NCBI GenBank assembly: GCA_910584585.1
Contig: CAJUBP010000004.1
Location: forward strand, 62,001 to 126,000
Reading direction: 5' to 3'
DNA: 64,000 bases
Source of the DNA: an uncultured Lachnospiraceae bacterium
GTDB taxonomy: Bacteria > Bacillota > Clostridia > Lachnospirales > Lachnospiraceae
The number at the start of each line of letters is the position of its first letter. The stretch's first letter is position 1. Positions 50,387 through 59,717 of the stretch are shown here, piece after piece. Below the pieces are notes generated by a model. The model saw only the letters and a list, made by a program, of their open reading frames with translations, was not told where the DNA came from and searched no databases. Position numbers and translations under genes: made by a program.

Positions 50387-51451
50387 TTAATGCGCGCTGT
50401 TCAATAATTCCGCCTCCAGCTGGTTCAGCTGATCCAGATTATAGGCGCGCTGGGGAAAGCTGTTGAACCGGTTGGCTGCGGCTGTGCGCCTGACAGTTTT
50501 TTCAGCGGTTTTGGCAGCCTGGAAAGATTCATCCGCTTTGCGGATGTCGGCAGCTGTACGGATGTTCTGTTTTTTCCAGTTTAAAAGAATGCGATCGGCA
50601 TACTCAAAGTTCGGCTGATGAATGGAAAGTATGGTTCGGCTGCATGCCTCAGTAATCATATCTTGCCCAAATCCCAGTTCCTTACTCCATTTTTCTATGT
50701 AAGCGGATTCTGCCGGAATCAGACTGCGTCCGTGAATGCCCAGAGCCTTCATCACGGCATAGTGAAGTTTGCTGTGGGTATTGACGCTGCGTTTGGCCTG
50801 TTCCACCGTTTCAATGCCGCTCTCCTTCCAGCTAATGGCAACTTTTTCCATATAGTGAAGGCTGGAATGGCCTCCGGCAATGCAGTACTCCATAAGGTAT
50901 ACAATGAGATCGGAGCAGAGCCCCAGACCGTCGTACCAGTAAAGCATCGTCTGAATATCTGTGGAAGTTAAAGGCCTGCCCAGATAGCTTTCCGCTACGA
51001 ATAACAATTCCCGCACTTCTTCCTTCTCCTGAAAGGCAGCCATGTCGCCGGCAGTGTAGACAGTTTTTTCCAAAGCCTTTGCCTTTTGCCCTGCAGGCGG
51101 AGCGGCAGAATCTGCTTTTTTCAGAGGAACGGCGTCGTCTTTGGGGGAGTCTGCGTCGGATTCCAGGAAATAAATGCCGCAGATGGACTTGTCCTCATTG
51201 TATTCCAGTTTTAACAGGTTCATTTTTTCCCAATATTTTAAAGCCCGCTGGATGTCTTTTTCTGTATGATCGAACCTGTCCGCAGTCCGGGAAATGGAAA
51301 AACTGCAGTTTGGGGAATTCATACAGCGGAGAAGATATAAGTAAATCTTAACAAATTCTCCGTTGGCATTCGTCATGTATTCGTCGATAAAGCGGTTGGG
51401 AATTTCTGTTGTAGAATTTCCGTTGTCTTTGTGTAATGTAATGTCTGCCAT
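50387..51451 (-). CDS. DnaD-domain replication initiation protein
   Basis: This 354-residue protein has an N-terminal winged-helix part (FVKIYLYLLRCMN, TADRFDHTEKDIQRALKYWEKMNLL) and two DnaB_2/DnaD-type repeats (LTSTDIQTMLYWYDGLGLCSDLIVYL; YIEKWSKELGFGQDMITEAC). It acts with the helicase loader in primosome assembly. GGAGG precedes the ATG. A cluster of DnaA boxes lies in the gap upstream of it. Confidence 0.88.
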   Translation of the reverse strand: MADITLHKDNGNSTTEIPNRFIDEYMTNANGEFVKIYLYLLRCMNSPNCSFSISRTADRFDHTEKDIQRALKYWEKMNLLKLEYNEDKSICGIYFLESDADSPKDDAVPLKKADSAAPPAGQKAKALEKTVYTAGDMAAFQEKEEVRELLFVAESYLGRPLTSTDIQTMLYWYDGLGLCSDLIVYLMEYCIAGGHSSLHYMEKVAISWKESGIETVEQAKRSVNTHSKLHYAVMKALGIHGRSLIPAESAYIEKWSKELGFGQDMITEACSRTILSIHQPNFEYADRILLNWKKQNIRTAADIRKADESFQAAKTAEKTVRRTAAANRFNSFPQRAYNLDQLNQLEAELLNSAH

Positions 51452-51617
51452 AATGTCCTCCAGTGAAATGTCTGTTTTGTATACGTTCCGTAAGTCAGCC
51501 GCTGCATGCCGGCAAACTCTTAATGTGGATTAAAGTATAGCACAGAAAAACGAAATTGAGAAGCAAAATTTTTCCTGAAAATCCAGTAAAATCAAGGGTT
51601 CAGCAAAATGTGGAAAG

Positions 51618-51789
51618 GGTGGATAATGTGGATAAAGGGTCCCGGAAATCTTATGGTAACATCTTGGCGCCTGATAAAATCGGAAAAATCGGAAAATTCC
51701 CTCGGTGGAAAAAAATATGTTATGTAAACATAAAAATCCACATCCAAAATGGAAAGTTTTCCCCATTTGAATGTGGATAACGTGGATAA
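51618..51789. promoter_or_regulatory. DnaA-box cluster between murC and the dnaD-like gene
   Basis: TGTGGATAA (complement of the consensus TTATCCACA) occurs exactly at 51627-51635 and 51772-51780. One-mismatch neighbours abut them at 51618-51626 (GGTGGATAA) and 51781-51789 (CGTGGATAA). Each pair is in tandem without a gap. The DNA between them is AT-rich. Confidence 0.75.
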
Positions 51790-53169
51790 CTATTTCCCGA
51801 GAAGCCGTTCCCCTACTTGCACAATGTCTCCCGCACCCATAGTTATCAACAAATCACCGTTTATACATTTATTTAATAAAAAATTTTCAATTTCGTCAAA
51901 AGATGGAAAATAATAGCATTCGCACCCGGAATTTTGCAGCTTTTTCTGCAGATCTTTCGAGCTGATCCCTAAAGTATCTGTTTCCCGGGCAGCATAAATG
52001 TCTGCCAGCACAACCACGTCGGCCAGAGAGAGGGCTTTTGCGAATTCATCCAGAAAAGCCTTGGTGCGTGTATAAGTGTGAGGCTGGAATACGCAGACAA
52101 TCCGGTGCGTTCCGCAGTTTCTGGCTGCAGTTAAGGTTGCCGTAATCTCTGCCGGGTGGTGGGCGTAATCGTCAATCACGGTAATGCCGCCCAAATCGCC
52201 CTTGTGCTCAAACCGGCGGTTGGGCCCTTCGAATTCTGCCAGAGCCTGCTGAATACTCGAAAAGGGCAGGTTCATTTCCAGCGCAAGGGCGCAGGAGGCC
52301 AGGGCATTGCTTACGTTGTGCATGCCCGGGACATTCAGGCTGATGTCTCCCACGGGAGAGCCTTCGTGCATTAAGGTAAAGTTTGCGCAGCCTTGTGTGT
52401 TAAAAGTAATGTTGTCTGCATAATATGAATTAGAACCTGACATGCCGTAAGTTAAGACTTTGCATGAAAGGCCGTCTGTAAGTTCCTGATGACGCTCAAT
52501 TTCACCATTCAGAATCAGTGTGCCGCAGGAAGCCACATTGCCTGCAAACTGCCGAAAGGAATGCCGGATGTCGTCAATGTCCTTGAAGAAATCCAGATGA
52601 TCTTCTTCTATATTTAATATGAGGGCGTACTTCGGGTAAAAGTGCAGGAAGCTGTTGGTGTATTCGCAGGCTTCCGTCAAAAAGAAATCTGAACTGCCTA
52701 CACGGATATTTCCGTCAATGGACTTTAAGATGCCGCCCACGGAAATGGTGGGATCGGTACATGTCTTCAGCAGAATCTGTGTGATCATGGAGGTGGTGGT
52801 GGTTTTCCCATGGGTGCCGGAGACGGCGATGGATTCCCGGTAGTTGTCCATAATCTGTCCCAGAAGCTCTGCCCTTGTCAGGGTCGGAATCTGCCGGTCC
52901 ATTGCGGCCCTCAATTCCGGATTGTCGGGATGAATGGCTGCTGTGTACACAACAGCGTCGATATCCTCTGTAATATTAGAGGCCCGCTGCCCGAAGGCGA
53001 TGGAAGCTCCAAGTTCCGTTAACTTGTCAGTCAGTTCAGAGGCTCTGGCGTCAGAACCGGAAATACGGAAATTTTCTTTCAGCAGAATCTCGGCAAGGCC
53101 GCTCATGCTGATGCCGCCGATGCCGATGAAATGAAGATGAATTGGTTTTTCAAAATTAATTTTGTACAT
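51790..53169 (-). CDS. murC: UDP-N-acetylmuramate--L-alanine ligase
   Basis: This 459-residue Mur ligase adds L-Ala to UDP-MurNAc in peptidoglycan synthesis. It shows the N-terminal LHFIGIGGISMSGLAEIL, the ATP loop AVSGTHGKTTTTSMI, LNIEEDHLDFF, the GPNRRFEHKG block and DDYAHHPAEI. Its length is normal. The ribosome-binding site (AGGTAATATG) is modest. The stop codon abuts a DnaA-like box. Confidence 0.96.
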   Translation of the reverse strand: MYKINFEKPIHLHFIGIGGISMSGLAEILLKENFRISGSDARASELTDKLTELGASIAFGQRASNITEDIDAVVYTAAIHPDNPELRAAMDRQIPTLTRAELLGQIMDNYRESIAVSGTHGKTTTTSMITQILLKTCTDPTISVGGILKSIDGNIRVGSSDFFLTEACEYTNSFLHFYPKYALILNIEEDHLDFFKDIDDIRHSFRQFAGNVASCGTLILNGEIERHQELTDGLSCKVLTYGMSGSNSYYADNITFNTQGCANFTLMHEGSPVGDISLNVPGMHNVSNALASCALALEMNLPFSSIQQALAEFEGPNRRFEHKGDLGGITVIDDYAHHPAEITATLTAARNCGTHRIVCVFQPHTYTRTKAFLDEFAKALSLADVVVLADIYAARETDTLGISSKDLQKKLQNSGCECYYFPSFDEIENFLLNKCINGDLLITMGAGDIVQVGERLLGK

Positions 53170-53365
53170 ATCATATTACCTGCCCACTCTATATTGATTA
53201 TTACTTTCATTTTATAACAAGATACAGTATTTTGCAAATTGAAAATGAATGGATGAAGGAAAAAATAATAGAGGAAAAAAAGGGGAGAGGAAAAAATATT
53301 GTATGAAATGACAAATAAAGCTAAATTTTGCGAAAAAAATTGTGAAATATGTGTACTAAAAGATT

Positions 53366-53380
53366 CTTTTATGATATAAT
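53366..53380 (+). promoter_or_regulatory. Extended -10 promoter of glgCD
   Basis: TGATATAAT ending at 53380 gives a perfect TATAAT (53375-53380) with the extended TGn element and a weak -35. It lies 45 bp before glgC. The rest of the gap from 53170 shows no other feature. Confidence 0.6.
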
Positions 53381-53424
53381 TGGTCTACAAGGAACAAGAA
53401 ATTAATTGACGAGAGGTGAGAGAC

Positions 53425-54699
53425 ATGATTCGTAAAGAAATGATTGCCATGCTTCTGGCAGGAGGGCAGGGAAGCCGCCTGGGGGTATTGACTTCCAAAG
53501 TGGCGAAGCCTGCGGTTGCCTTTGGCGGCAAGTATCGAATTATTGATTTTCCATTGAGCAACTGCGTGAATTCTGGGATAGATACGGTAGGCGTATTGAC
53601 ACAATATCAGCCTTTGCAGTTAAATACTCACATCGGAATCGGCATTCCGTGGGATTTAGACCGCAATCACGGCGGGGTGACGGTGCTGCCGCCTTATGAG
53701 AAGAGTGACAACAGCGAATGGTATACAGGGACAGCCAACGCAATTTATCAGAACCTGAATTATATTGAAAGTTACCATCCGGAATATGTCCTGATTCTTT
53801 CGGGAGATCACATTTACAAGATGAATTATGAAGTGATGCTTGATTTCCATAAAGAAAATAATGCTGATGTTACCATTGCAGCCATGCCGGTGCCCTGGGA
53901 GGAGGCAAGCCGCTTTGGTCTTGTGATTACCGATGAGAATAAGCAGATTCTGGAATTTGAGGAGAAGCCGGAGAATCCCAGAAGCAATCTGGCTTCCATG
54001 GGTATTTATATTTTTAACTGGAGTGTGCTGCGGGAAGCGCTGGTAACCATGTCAGAGCAGAGCAATTGCGATTTTGGAAAACACATCATTCCTTACTGCC
54101 GGAAGAACAGCAGGCGGCTGTTTGCCTATGAATACAACGGCTATTGGAAAGATGTGGGAACGCTTGGTTCCTACTGGGAAGCAAATATGGAATTGATTGA
54201 TTTGATTCCGGAATTTAACCTCTATGAAGAATACTGGAAGATTTATACCAAGAGCGAGGCGATAGAACCCCAGTATATTGCAGAGGAAGCGGTGACGGAG
54301 CGGTGCATTATCGGTGAGGGAGCCGGGATTTACGGCAAGGTCTATGGTTCTGTCATAGGGCCCGGCGTAATTATAGGGAAGGATTCTGTGGTGCGGGACT
54401 CCATTATCATGCAGAATACCAAAATTGGGGACAACGTTACCGTCAATAAGTCAATCATTGCTGAGAATGTAAAGATTGGCGACCGTGTGGAACTGGGAAT
54501 CGGCGAGGAAGCTCCTAATAAGCTGAATGAAAGCGTTTATTCTTTCGGACTTGTGACCATCGGGGAGAATTCGGTGATTCCGCCCGGAGTGAAGGTGGGC
54601 AAGAATACGGCCATATCCGGCGACACGGAACCAGGGGATTATCCAGAAGGGATTCTGGCAAGCGGGGAATCAATTATTAAGGCAGGTGACATAATATGA
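53425..54699 (+). CDS. glgC: Glucose-1-phosphate adenylyltransferase catalytic subunit
   Basis: This 424-residue enzyme makes ADP-glucose for glycogen. It shows the N-terminal nucleotidyltransferase signature AGGQGSRLGVLTSKVAKP, LILSGDHIYKMNY, FEEKPENP, and a C-terminal left-handed beta-helix (SVIGPGVIIGKDSVVRDSI). GAGAGGTGA lies before the ATG at 53425; an in-frame GTG at 53416 falls inside that site. The last codon region overlaps the glgD ATG (ATGA). Confidence 0.96.
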   Translation: MIRKEMIAMLLAGGQGSRLGVLTSKVAKPAVAFGGKYRIIDFPLSNCVNSGIDTVGVLTQYQPLQLNTHIGIGIPWDLDRNHGGVTVLPPYEKSDNSEWYTGTANAIYQNLNYIESYHPEYVLILSGDHIYKMNYEVMLDFHKENNADVTIAAMPVPWEEASRFGLVITDENKQILEFEEKPENPRSNLASMGIYIFNWSVLREALVTMSEQSNCDFGKHIIPYCRKNSRRLFAYEYNGYWKDVGTLGSYWEANMELIDLIPEFNLYEEYWKIYTKSEAIEPQYIAEEAVTERCIIGEGAGIYGKVYGSVIGPGVIIGKDSVVRDSIIMQNTKIGDNVTVNKSIIAENVKIGDRVELGIGEEAPNKLNESVYSFGLVTIGENSVIPPGVKVGKNTAISGDTEPGDYPEGILASGESIIKAGDII

Positions 54700-55811
54700 A
54701 GGCATTAGGTATAATTTTAGCAGGCGGCAATAACAGCAAGATGCAGGAGCTTTCCAACAAGAGGGCAATTGCGGCAATGCCCATCGGCGGAAGTTACCGG
54801 TGCATTGATTTCGCCCTCAGCAATATGAGCAATTCCCATATTCAGAAAGTGGCAGTGCTGACCCAGTATAACGCGAGAAGCCTGAATGAGCATTTGAGTT
54901 CCTCCAAATGGTGGGATTTCGGAAGAAAACAGGGAGGGCTGTATGTATTCAATCCTACGGTAACTTCTGACAATGCCTGGTGGTACCGGGGAACGGCGGA
55001 CGCCATGTTCCGGAATATTGATTTCCTCAAGAAGAGCCATGAACCCTATGTGATTATTGCAGCAGGCGATTGTGTTTACAAGATGGATTACAACCGGATT
55101 CTGGAATATCATATTGAGAAGAAAGCGGATATTACCATTGTCTGCAAGGACATGCCGATGGGCGAGGATGTGAGCCGGTTCGGAGTCATCCGGATGAATG
55201 AGGATTCCAGAATTGTGGAATTTGAGGAAAAGCCCATGGTCGCCCAATCCAATACGATTTCCGCAGGAATTTATATCATCCGCAGAAGACAGTTGATTGA
55301 GATGTTAGAACGCTGCGCGGAAGAGAACAGGCATGACTTTGTAACGGATATTTTAATCCGCTATAAGAATCTGAAGCGTATTTACGGATATAAGATGGAG
55401 GAATACTGGAGCAATATCGCGACGGTGGAATCCTATTACCGGACCAACATGGATTTCTTGAAGCCGGAAGTGCGCAAGTATTTCAGCAATGAGCCGAAGA
55501 TTTATTCGAAGGTGGATGATCTTCCTCCGGCCAAGTATAATGTAGGTTCAGAAGTGCGCAACAGCCTGATTTCCAGCGGCTGTATTATTAACAGCAAAGT
55601 GGAGAATTCCATTTTATTCAAGAAAGCGTTTGTAGGCAAGAACTGTGTCATCAAGAACTCCATTATTTTGAATGATGTTTATATTGGTGACAACACACAT
55701 ATTGAGAACTGTATTGTTGAAAGCCGTGATACCTTACGTGCCAATACTTACTTCAGCGGCGGCGATGGAATTAAAGTAGTATATGAACATAACGAAAGAT
55801 ATGTAATTTAG
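54696..55811 (+). CDS. glgD: Glucose-1-phosphate adenylyltransferase GlgD subunit
   Basis: This 371-residue paralogue of GlgC has the degenerate nucleotide loop LAGGNNSKMQELSNKRAIAA in place of the GxGxRLxPLT-type motif, as expected for the regulatory or stabilising subunit GlgD. It keeps FEEKPMVA and the hexapeptide-repeat C-terminus (NSILFKKAFVGKNCVIKNSI). It is co-translated with glgC through a 4-bp overlap. Confidence 0.95.
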   Translation: MKALGIILAGGNNSKMQELSNKRAIAAMPIGGSYRCIDFALSNMSNSHIQKVAVLTQYNARSLNEHLSSSKWWDFGRKQGGLYVFNPTVTSDNAWWYRGTADAMFRNIDFLKKSHEPYVIIAAGDCVYKMDYNRILEYHIEKKADITIVCKDMPMGEDVSRFGVIRMNEDSRIVEFEEKPMVAQSNTISAGIYIIRRRQLIEMLERCAEENRHDFVTDILIRYKNLKRIYGYKMEEYWSNIATVESYYRTNMDFLKPEVRKYFSNEPKIYSKVDDLPPAKYNVGSEVRNSLISSGCIINSKVENSILFKKAFVGKNCVIKNSIILNDVYIGDNTHIENCIVESRDTLRANTYFSGGDGIKVVYEHNERYVI

Positions 55812-55823
55812 CCTTCGGGCTAA
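55808..55823 (+). promoter_or_regulatory. UUCG-tetraloop hairpin at the glgD stop
   Basis: TTAGCC-TTCG-GGCTAA is a perfect 6-bp stem with a UUCG loop spanning the glgD stop codon, between glgD and spoVG. It lacks a T-run, so it is probably an mRNA-stability or processing hairpin. Confidence 0.5.
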
Positions 55824-55849
55824 GTGGCTATGAAAGGGGCAGGGAATTT

Positions 55850-56119
55850 ATGCAGATAACCGATGTGAGAATCAGAAAAGTAGAGAAAGAAGGTAAGATG
55901 AGGGCGGTGGTATCCATTACCATTGACGAAGAATTTGTTGTTCATGACATAAAAGTGATTGAAGGCGAAAAAGGCCTGTTCATCGCAATGCCCAGCAGGA
56001 AAGCGGCAGACGGTGAATACAGGGACATTGCGCATCCAATCAATTCGCAGACCCGAGAGACGATTCAGCAGATTATTCTGGATAAATATCGAATGGAAAC
56101 CGAGCCTACAGCAGACTGA
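55850..56119 (+). CDS. spoVG: SpoVG-family regulator
   Basis: This 89-residue protein begins MQITDVRIRKVEKEGKMRAV and contains VVHDIKVIEGEKGLFIAMPS, PINSQTRETIQQ, all diagnostic for SpoVG, a nucleic-acid-binding regulator of sporulation and other traits. It follows the glycogen genes by 38 bp and is followed by a strong terminator, so it may be transcribed with glgCD. Confidence 0.95.
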   Translation: MQITDVRIRKVEKEGKMRAVVSITIDEEFVVHDIKVIEGEKGLFIAMPSRKAADGEYRDIAHPINSQTRETIQQIILDKYRMETEPTAD

Positions 56120-56174
56120 TGAGAGAGCTGGTGCATAAGATGTGTTAGGAGTAAAAGTAAGAAAAAGAAGCAAT

Positions 56175-56220
56175 AAAGCCAGCGCGGAGGGTGAAATGGA
56201 CCTTTGCGCTGGCTTTTTCT
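56175..56220 (+). terminator. Rho-independent terminator after spoVG
   Basis: AAAGCCAGCGC (56175-56185) pairs perfectly over eleven positions with GCGCTGGCTTT (56206-56216), followed by TTTTCTTTT. Confidence 0.9.
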
Positions 56221-56236
56221 TTTATTTGTATTGGTT

Positions 56237-56419
56237 TTACTCTTTGAGGTAATCGATTTCTGTCAGATTAACGCCGGAAGTGGTAAGTATTACCTTTAAT
56301 TCCGTGTAACGTCTTTTCATTTTTTTATAAGATTCCGAATCTTTTTCGCAGGTGCTCATATAATCCTGCAGTCTTGAAAATTCTTCAATGGACATTTTTA
56401 TCATTTCTTTTTCCGTCAT
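56237..56419 (-). CDS. Small helical protein of unknown function
   Basis: This 60-residue protein begins MTEKEMIKMSIEEFSRLQDY and ends LTEIDYLKE. It is charged and largely helical (CEKDSESYKKMKRRYTELK). The ATG at 56419 has GGAGG eight bases upstream; the frame opens at 56443 without a better site. It is convergent with spoVG. I recognise no function. The gap from 56420 to 56718 holds nothing else clear. Confidence 0.6.
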   Translation of the reverse strand: MTEKEMIKMSIEEFSRLQDYMSTCEKDSESYKKMKRRYTELKVILTTSGVNLTEIDYLKE

Positions 56420-56718
56420 TTTCATTTCCTCCATATGTTTCACCGCCTTTTCCGGCAGGCGCCGGGTTTACTGCTGCAGAGCTGCTTGTTTCTGTTCCGT
56501 TCTGATGGCATTTTAATTGGTGCTGAAATTATTATAACGTATGATAAGGCAGGTGTAAAGTCTGTTAATTTTCTATCTATATTTAAAAAGTGCTGGGAAA
56601 ATAGATGATGAGATGACAATTTTCCCAAAAAAATGACAAAAAGAAATATTATACTAAAATATATGTTTTGTGTATTTGCAGGATAAAATTAATATTAATG
56701 AAAAAGGGGGAAGGCATT

Positions 56719-58185
56719 TTGAAAAGGTTAAAAAAATATGTTTTATTGGCAGTGGGAATGGCAATCGCTTTTGGAGTGGCGTCGGGTGCGGTACATACCG
56801 CTAAAGCAGAATCCGGTTCGGTGAATCATGCAGATACGTTGGCCAGGGAAAGCGTGAAATCTTTTCAGGCAAATGTGGAGAAGCCGGCGGATGGCGAAAA
56901 ACAAACAGGTGATCTTCAGATAGAAGGCTGGGCTATTTATGGAAACGGAGTTTCAGAAGTAGTGACGTATTTAAACGGAGTGCCTGTCTGTAACTGTGAA
57001 AGGTTTAGAAGAGATGACGTTGCGAATGCATTTCCTGGTTATCCCACTGGCAATGAAGGGTTCCGCTGTAAAATCAGTGAAAGTCTCCTGCGGGACGGCC
57101 AAAATCAGATTTTTTTTCGGGCATATACGAATCGTAATACCCAGATAATTACTGATTTTGGACATCGAACGGTAAATCACGTGCCGAAGAAACCATTAAT
57201 TTCCAATATGGAAGATTTACCGGATGAGCTGGTGATCAATGGGACGGTAGGCGGTTGGGTAATCACAGATACGCCGCAAAAAGTTGTGGTTCTCATTAAT
57301 GGGAAACAATATGAACCGGAAAGATTTAAGAGAGATGATGTAAAAAAGGTTTATCCTGCCTATGACACTTCTAAAGCTGGATTCCGTCTCAAGATTGATC
57401 CGACACAGTTTATGCATGGGAGCAACCAGTTGATTGTCAGGGCATATACCTCACAGAACGAATATAAGGAGATTTACAAGGGGAATTTTAGTGCGGTAAA
57501 GATGGATGAGCCCTTGTTTGACGCTGCCTTTTATTATGGGCGTTACAGCGCGTCTGATTCGACAGTGAAGTCTATAGGAAGAAATCACGGAAAACTTTTA
57601 AAAGATTGGTATACCAGAGGAATTGCCAAAGGTTATGCTTGTTCTGCAGCGTTTGACCCGGTATATTACGCATCTTCAAATAGCGATGTCAAAAAATTAT
57701 GTGGAAATGATTATGTTCAAGTGTATTGCCATTGGGTGAACCATGTGCTGCATGGAAATGAATTTCGCGACATCAGTCCTTTTTTGGATCTTTTGTATTA
57801 CAGGGAGTCTTACAAAGATTTAGAAGGAAAAACGCCGTCAGATTTAGTATACCATTATGTAAAATGGGGATGTGCTGAGTCCAGAGTTGCGTCTTCCAGT
57901 GAGAGTGCGGCAGCGCTTCATAAAATGTTTCATGCGGAAAAGTTTGCTGAGAAAAATGGGGATCTTTTGGAAACGTATGGAGACGCCAAAACCAATGCCA
58001 TTGCATATTGGCAGCATTTTTGGTATTACACAATCCCAGACAGTGAGAAAAGGTATACAAATGAAGGATTTGACATGGGATTTGTCATCATTGTCAGTGA
58101 ACATGACAACGCTTCAGAGGCAGTAGAGTGGTATTTGGAAACAGGGTATAAACTTGGTTATGATACTGAGGATAAGTATCAGTAA
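56719..58185 (+). CDS. Secreted protein with two Ig-like repeats and FDxxYY-type repeats
   Basis: This 489-residue protein probably starts at the TTG at 56719 (GGGGGAAGG lies 5-8 bases before it); an ATG at 56698 is the alternative. A signal peptide follows (KRLKKYVLLAVGMAIAFGVA, cleavage near HTAKAES). Two related domains of about 90 residues follow (IEGWAIYGNGVSEVVTYLNG; INGTVGGWVITDTPQKVVV), each ending in a RRDDV/KRDDV...YP.Y...GF pattern seen in cell-surface proteins of clostridia. The C-terminal part carries FDAAFYYGRYSA, FDPVYYASSNSDVK and LDLLYYRESYKDL repeats, which resemble adhesion or surface repeats. No enzyme domain or sorting signal is visible. Confidence 0.75.
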   Translation: MKRLKKYVLLAVGMAIAFGVASGAVHTAKAESGSVNHADTLARESVKSFQANVEKPADGEKQTGDLQIEGWAIYGNGVSEVVTYLNGVPVCNCERFRRDDVANAFPGYPTGNEGFRCKISESLLRDGQNQIFFRAYTNRNTQIITDFGHRTVNHVPKKPLISNMEDLPDELVINGTVGGWVITDTPQKVVVLINGKQYEPERFKRDDVKKVYPAYDTSKAGFRLKIDPTQFMHGSNQLIVRAYTSQNEYKEIYKGNFSAVKMDEPLFDAAFYYGRYSASDSTVKSIGRNHGKLLKDWYTRGIAKGYACSAAFDPVYYASSNSDVKKLCGNDYVQVYCHWVNHVLHGNEFRDISPFLDLLYYRESYKDLEGKTPSDLVYHYVKWGCAESRVASSSESAAALHKMFHAEKFAEKNGDLLETYGDAKTNAIAYWQHFWYYTIPDSEKRYTNEGFDMGFVIIVSEHDNASEAVEWYLETGYKLGYDTEDKYQ

Positions 58186-58221
58186 AGTTTGAGAATAGAA
58201 ATATTAAAAATGCTGATGTGG

Positions 58222-58253
58222 GAAAAGCTGCCTGATAAAGAAGGCAGCTTTTC
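58222..58253. terminator. Bidirectional terminator between convergent genes
   Basis: GAAAAGCTGCCT (58222-58233) pairs perfectly with AGGCAGCTTTTC (58242-58253) around an 8-nt loop. A/T runs on both sides of the stem suit both strands. Confidence 0.75.
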
Positions 58254-58263
58254 ATGATCCGTA

Positions 58264-59514
58264 TCAGGATAATTCCAATAGTTCTATTTTGCGTCTATGT
58301 TCTTTGGTCAGCAGCAGTTCATTGAATTTATCCATCAGTTCTTTGTTTGGGATCATGATTTTTCCGCTCTCATAGGTCAAAAGTCCATAAACTACCATAG
58401 CGGAGTAAATCTGTTCCCTGGAATGGATTTCCATGGAAACGGCGGCAAACTGCCCAATCTCCGCAGAAACACGTTCTCCGGAGACCATAAGGATTAAGTC
58501 CTCCCTGACATCTTCAATATTGTGCCGGATATAATAGAATAACTCATCATAGGGTCCGGAACTGGTCCAATAATTCCGAAGCTGATTGTCTGTCAAAGCC
58601 AAAATAACAGAGCGTGGATTATAAAGCCGGATTCCGGCGGCGGTATAGTAACCGTCATACCAGTCGCGGAGTTCCTGGCGGGTAATTTTGGGCAGTGTTG
58701 CTTTCTGTTCCGTTTCAGTTTGTGTATCAATTTGCCTATGGCGGGACATTTTTTGCTGCCATAGGCCCGAATTCTTGCAGTACCGCCGATAGAGGTCATC
58801 TACTTCCTCGTCGGAAAAACCGAAATATCCGCTGAATTTTTCCGAAGTCACCATATCGTATTCCACAAACATATTCAGTTCGGAACCGCTGGAATATTTG
58901 GCAATGGGCAGCACTCCTGTCATATACGCGAATTCCACATAGGGTTGATCTTTGAGAAGCCATTTTAAGAACAGAAGATATTCTTTCTGATTTTCAGCAG
59001 AAATAAAGGGCATGTGGAAAATGGCGTCCCATTCATCTAATAGAAACAGGAATGTATGCTCTGTCTGTTCGTAAATGCTCTGCAGGGCGTCCCATGGGGA
59101 GTCGTCTGTGTTGATGCCGCAGTCCGTATAGGCATTTTGCAAATCTTTCAGAATTCCGTTTTCAATCCGTTGAATGTACTGTGCATAGCTGCTGCAGCCC
59201 TTTGGGGCTTTGCTGAAATCAATGGAGATTACATTATATTTATTTCGATGCGTTTTGTAGATATCCTGTTTTGAAACGGCGAGGCGATCAAATATATGAT
59301 TTGATTTGCCTGTTTTGCCGAAAAAGGCGCCGATCATATTTGCCGCAACTGTTTTGCCGAACCGGCGGGGCCTTGTGATACAGCAATAGCAATTAATACT
59401 GCCGAAAGAGGGGGCTAAGTCCGCCAGCAGCAATGATTTATCAACAAAGTAGGGGGCTTGCGTTATTTTTTTATAGGCTTCACAGGGGGCCTTGCTGTTT
59501 AAAAACATTCCCAT
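58264..59514 (-). CDS. AAA-ATPase-like protein, lacking the C-terminal nuclease domain
   Basis: This 416-residue relative of the protein at 10370-11944 shows YFVDKSLLLADL, the P-loop ITRPRRFGKTVA, FLFLLDEWDAIFH and AYMTGVLPIAKY. It ends near ELMDKFNELLLTKEHRRK, where family members usually continue into a PD-(D/E)XK-like domain of about 110 residues, so it looks naturally shortened or truncated. A short Gln/Thr-rich insert (RQIDTQTETEQK) is present. GGAAGGAG precedes the ATG. The family function is not established. Confidence 0.82.
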   Translation of the reverse strand: MGMFLNSKAPCEAYKKITQAPYFVDKSLLLADLAPSFGSINCYCCITRPRRFGKTVAANMIGAFFGKTGKSNHIFDRLAVSKQDIYKTHRNKYNVISIDFSKAPKGCSSYAQYIQRIENGILKDLQNAYTDCGINTDDSPWDALQSIYEQTEHTFLFLLDEWDAIFHMPFISAENQKEYLLFLKWLLKDQPYVEFAYMTGVLPIAKYSSGSELNMFVEYDMVTSEKFSGYFGFSDEEVDDLYRRYCKNSGLWQQKMSRHRQIDTQTETEQKATLPKITRQELRDWYDGYYTAAGIRLYNPRSVILALTDNQLRNYWTSSGPYDELFYYIRHNIEDVREDLILMVSGERVSAEIGQFAAVSMEIHSREQIYSAMVVYGLLTYESGKIMIPNKELMDKFNELLLTKEHRRKIELLELS

Positions 59515-59717
59515 GGGGCTGCGCTCCTTCCTGAGTTTGATGTCTGGATTAATTTTTTATAAAGCCGCTGAATTCTTTTCATGTTAATTTGAATCCGGTT
59601 TGGGCCAGCTGTATGGAAGAATTTATGAAAATTCTGCATAACGTGAAAATGCTTTGCAGATTCTTTTATTCCATTATATCATGCTGTTGTTGCTTCTTCC
59701 AATGTTTTTTGCCAAGA

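Noticed and set aside
51530..51766. Minus-strand 78-residue frame before the dnaD-like gene
   Set aside because: It covers the DnaA-box region, has no good ribosome site and has low-complexity Phe-rich content.
51618..51789. Chromosomal origin oriC
   Set aside because: dnaA, dnaN and the usual origin neighbours are absent, and only four boxes are present; a regulatory or titration role is more likely.
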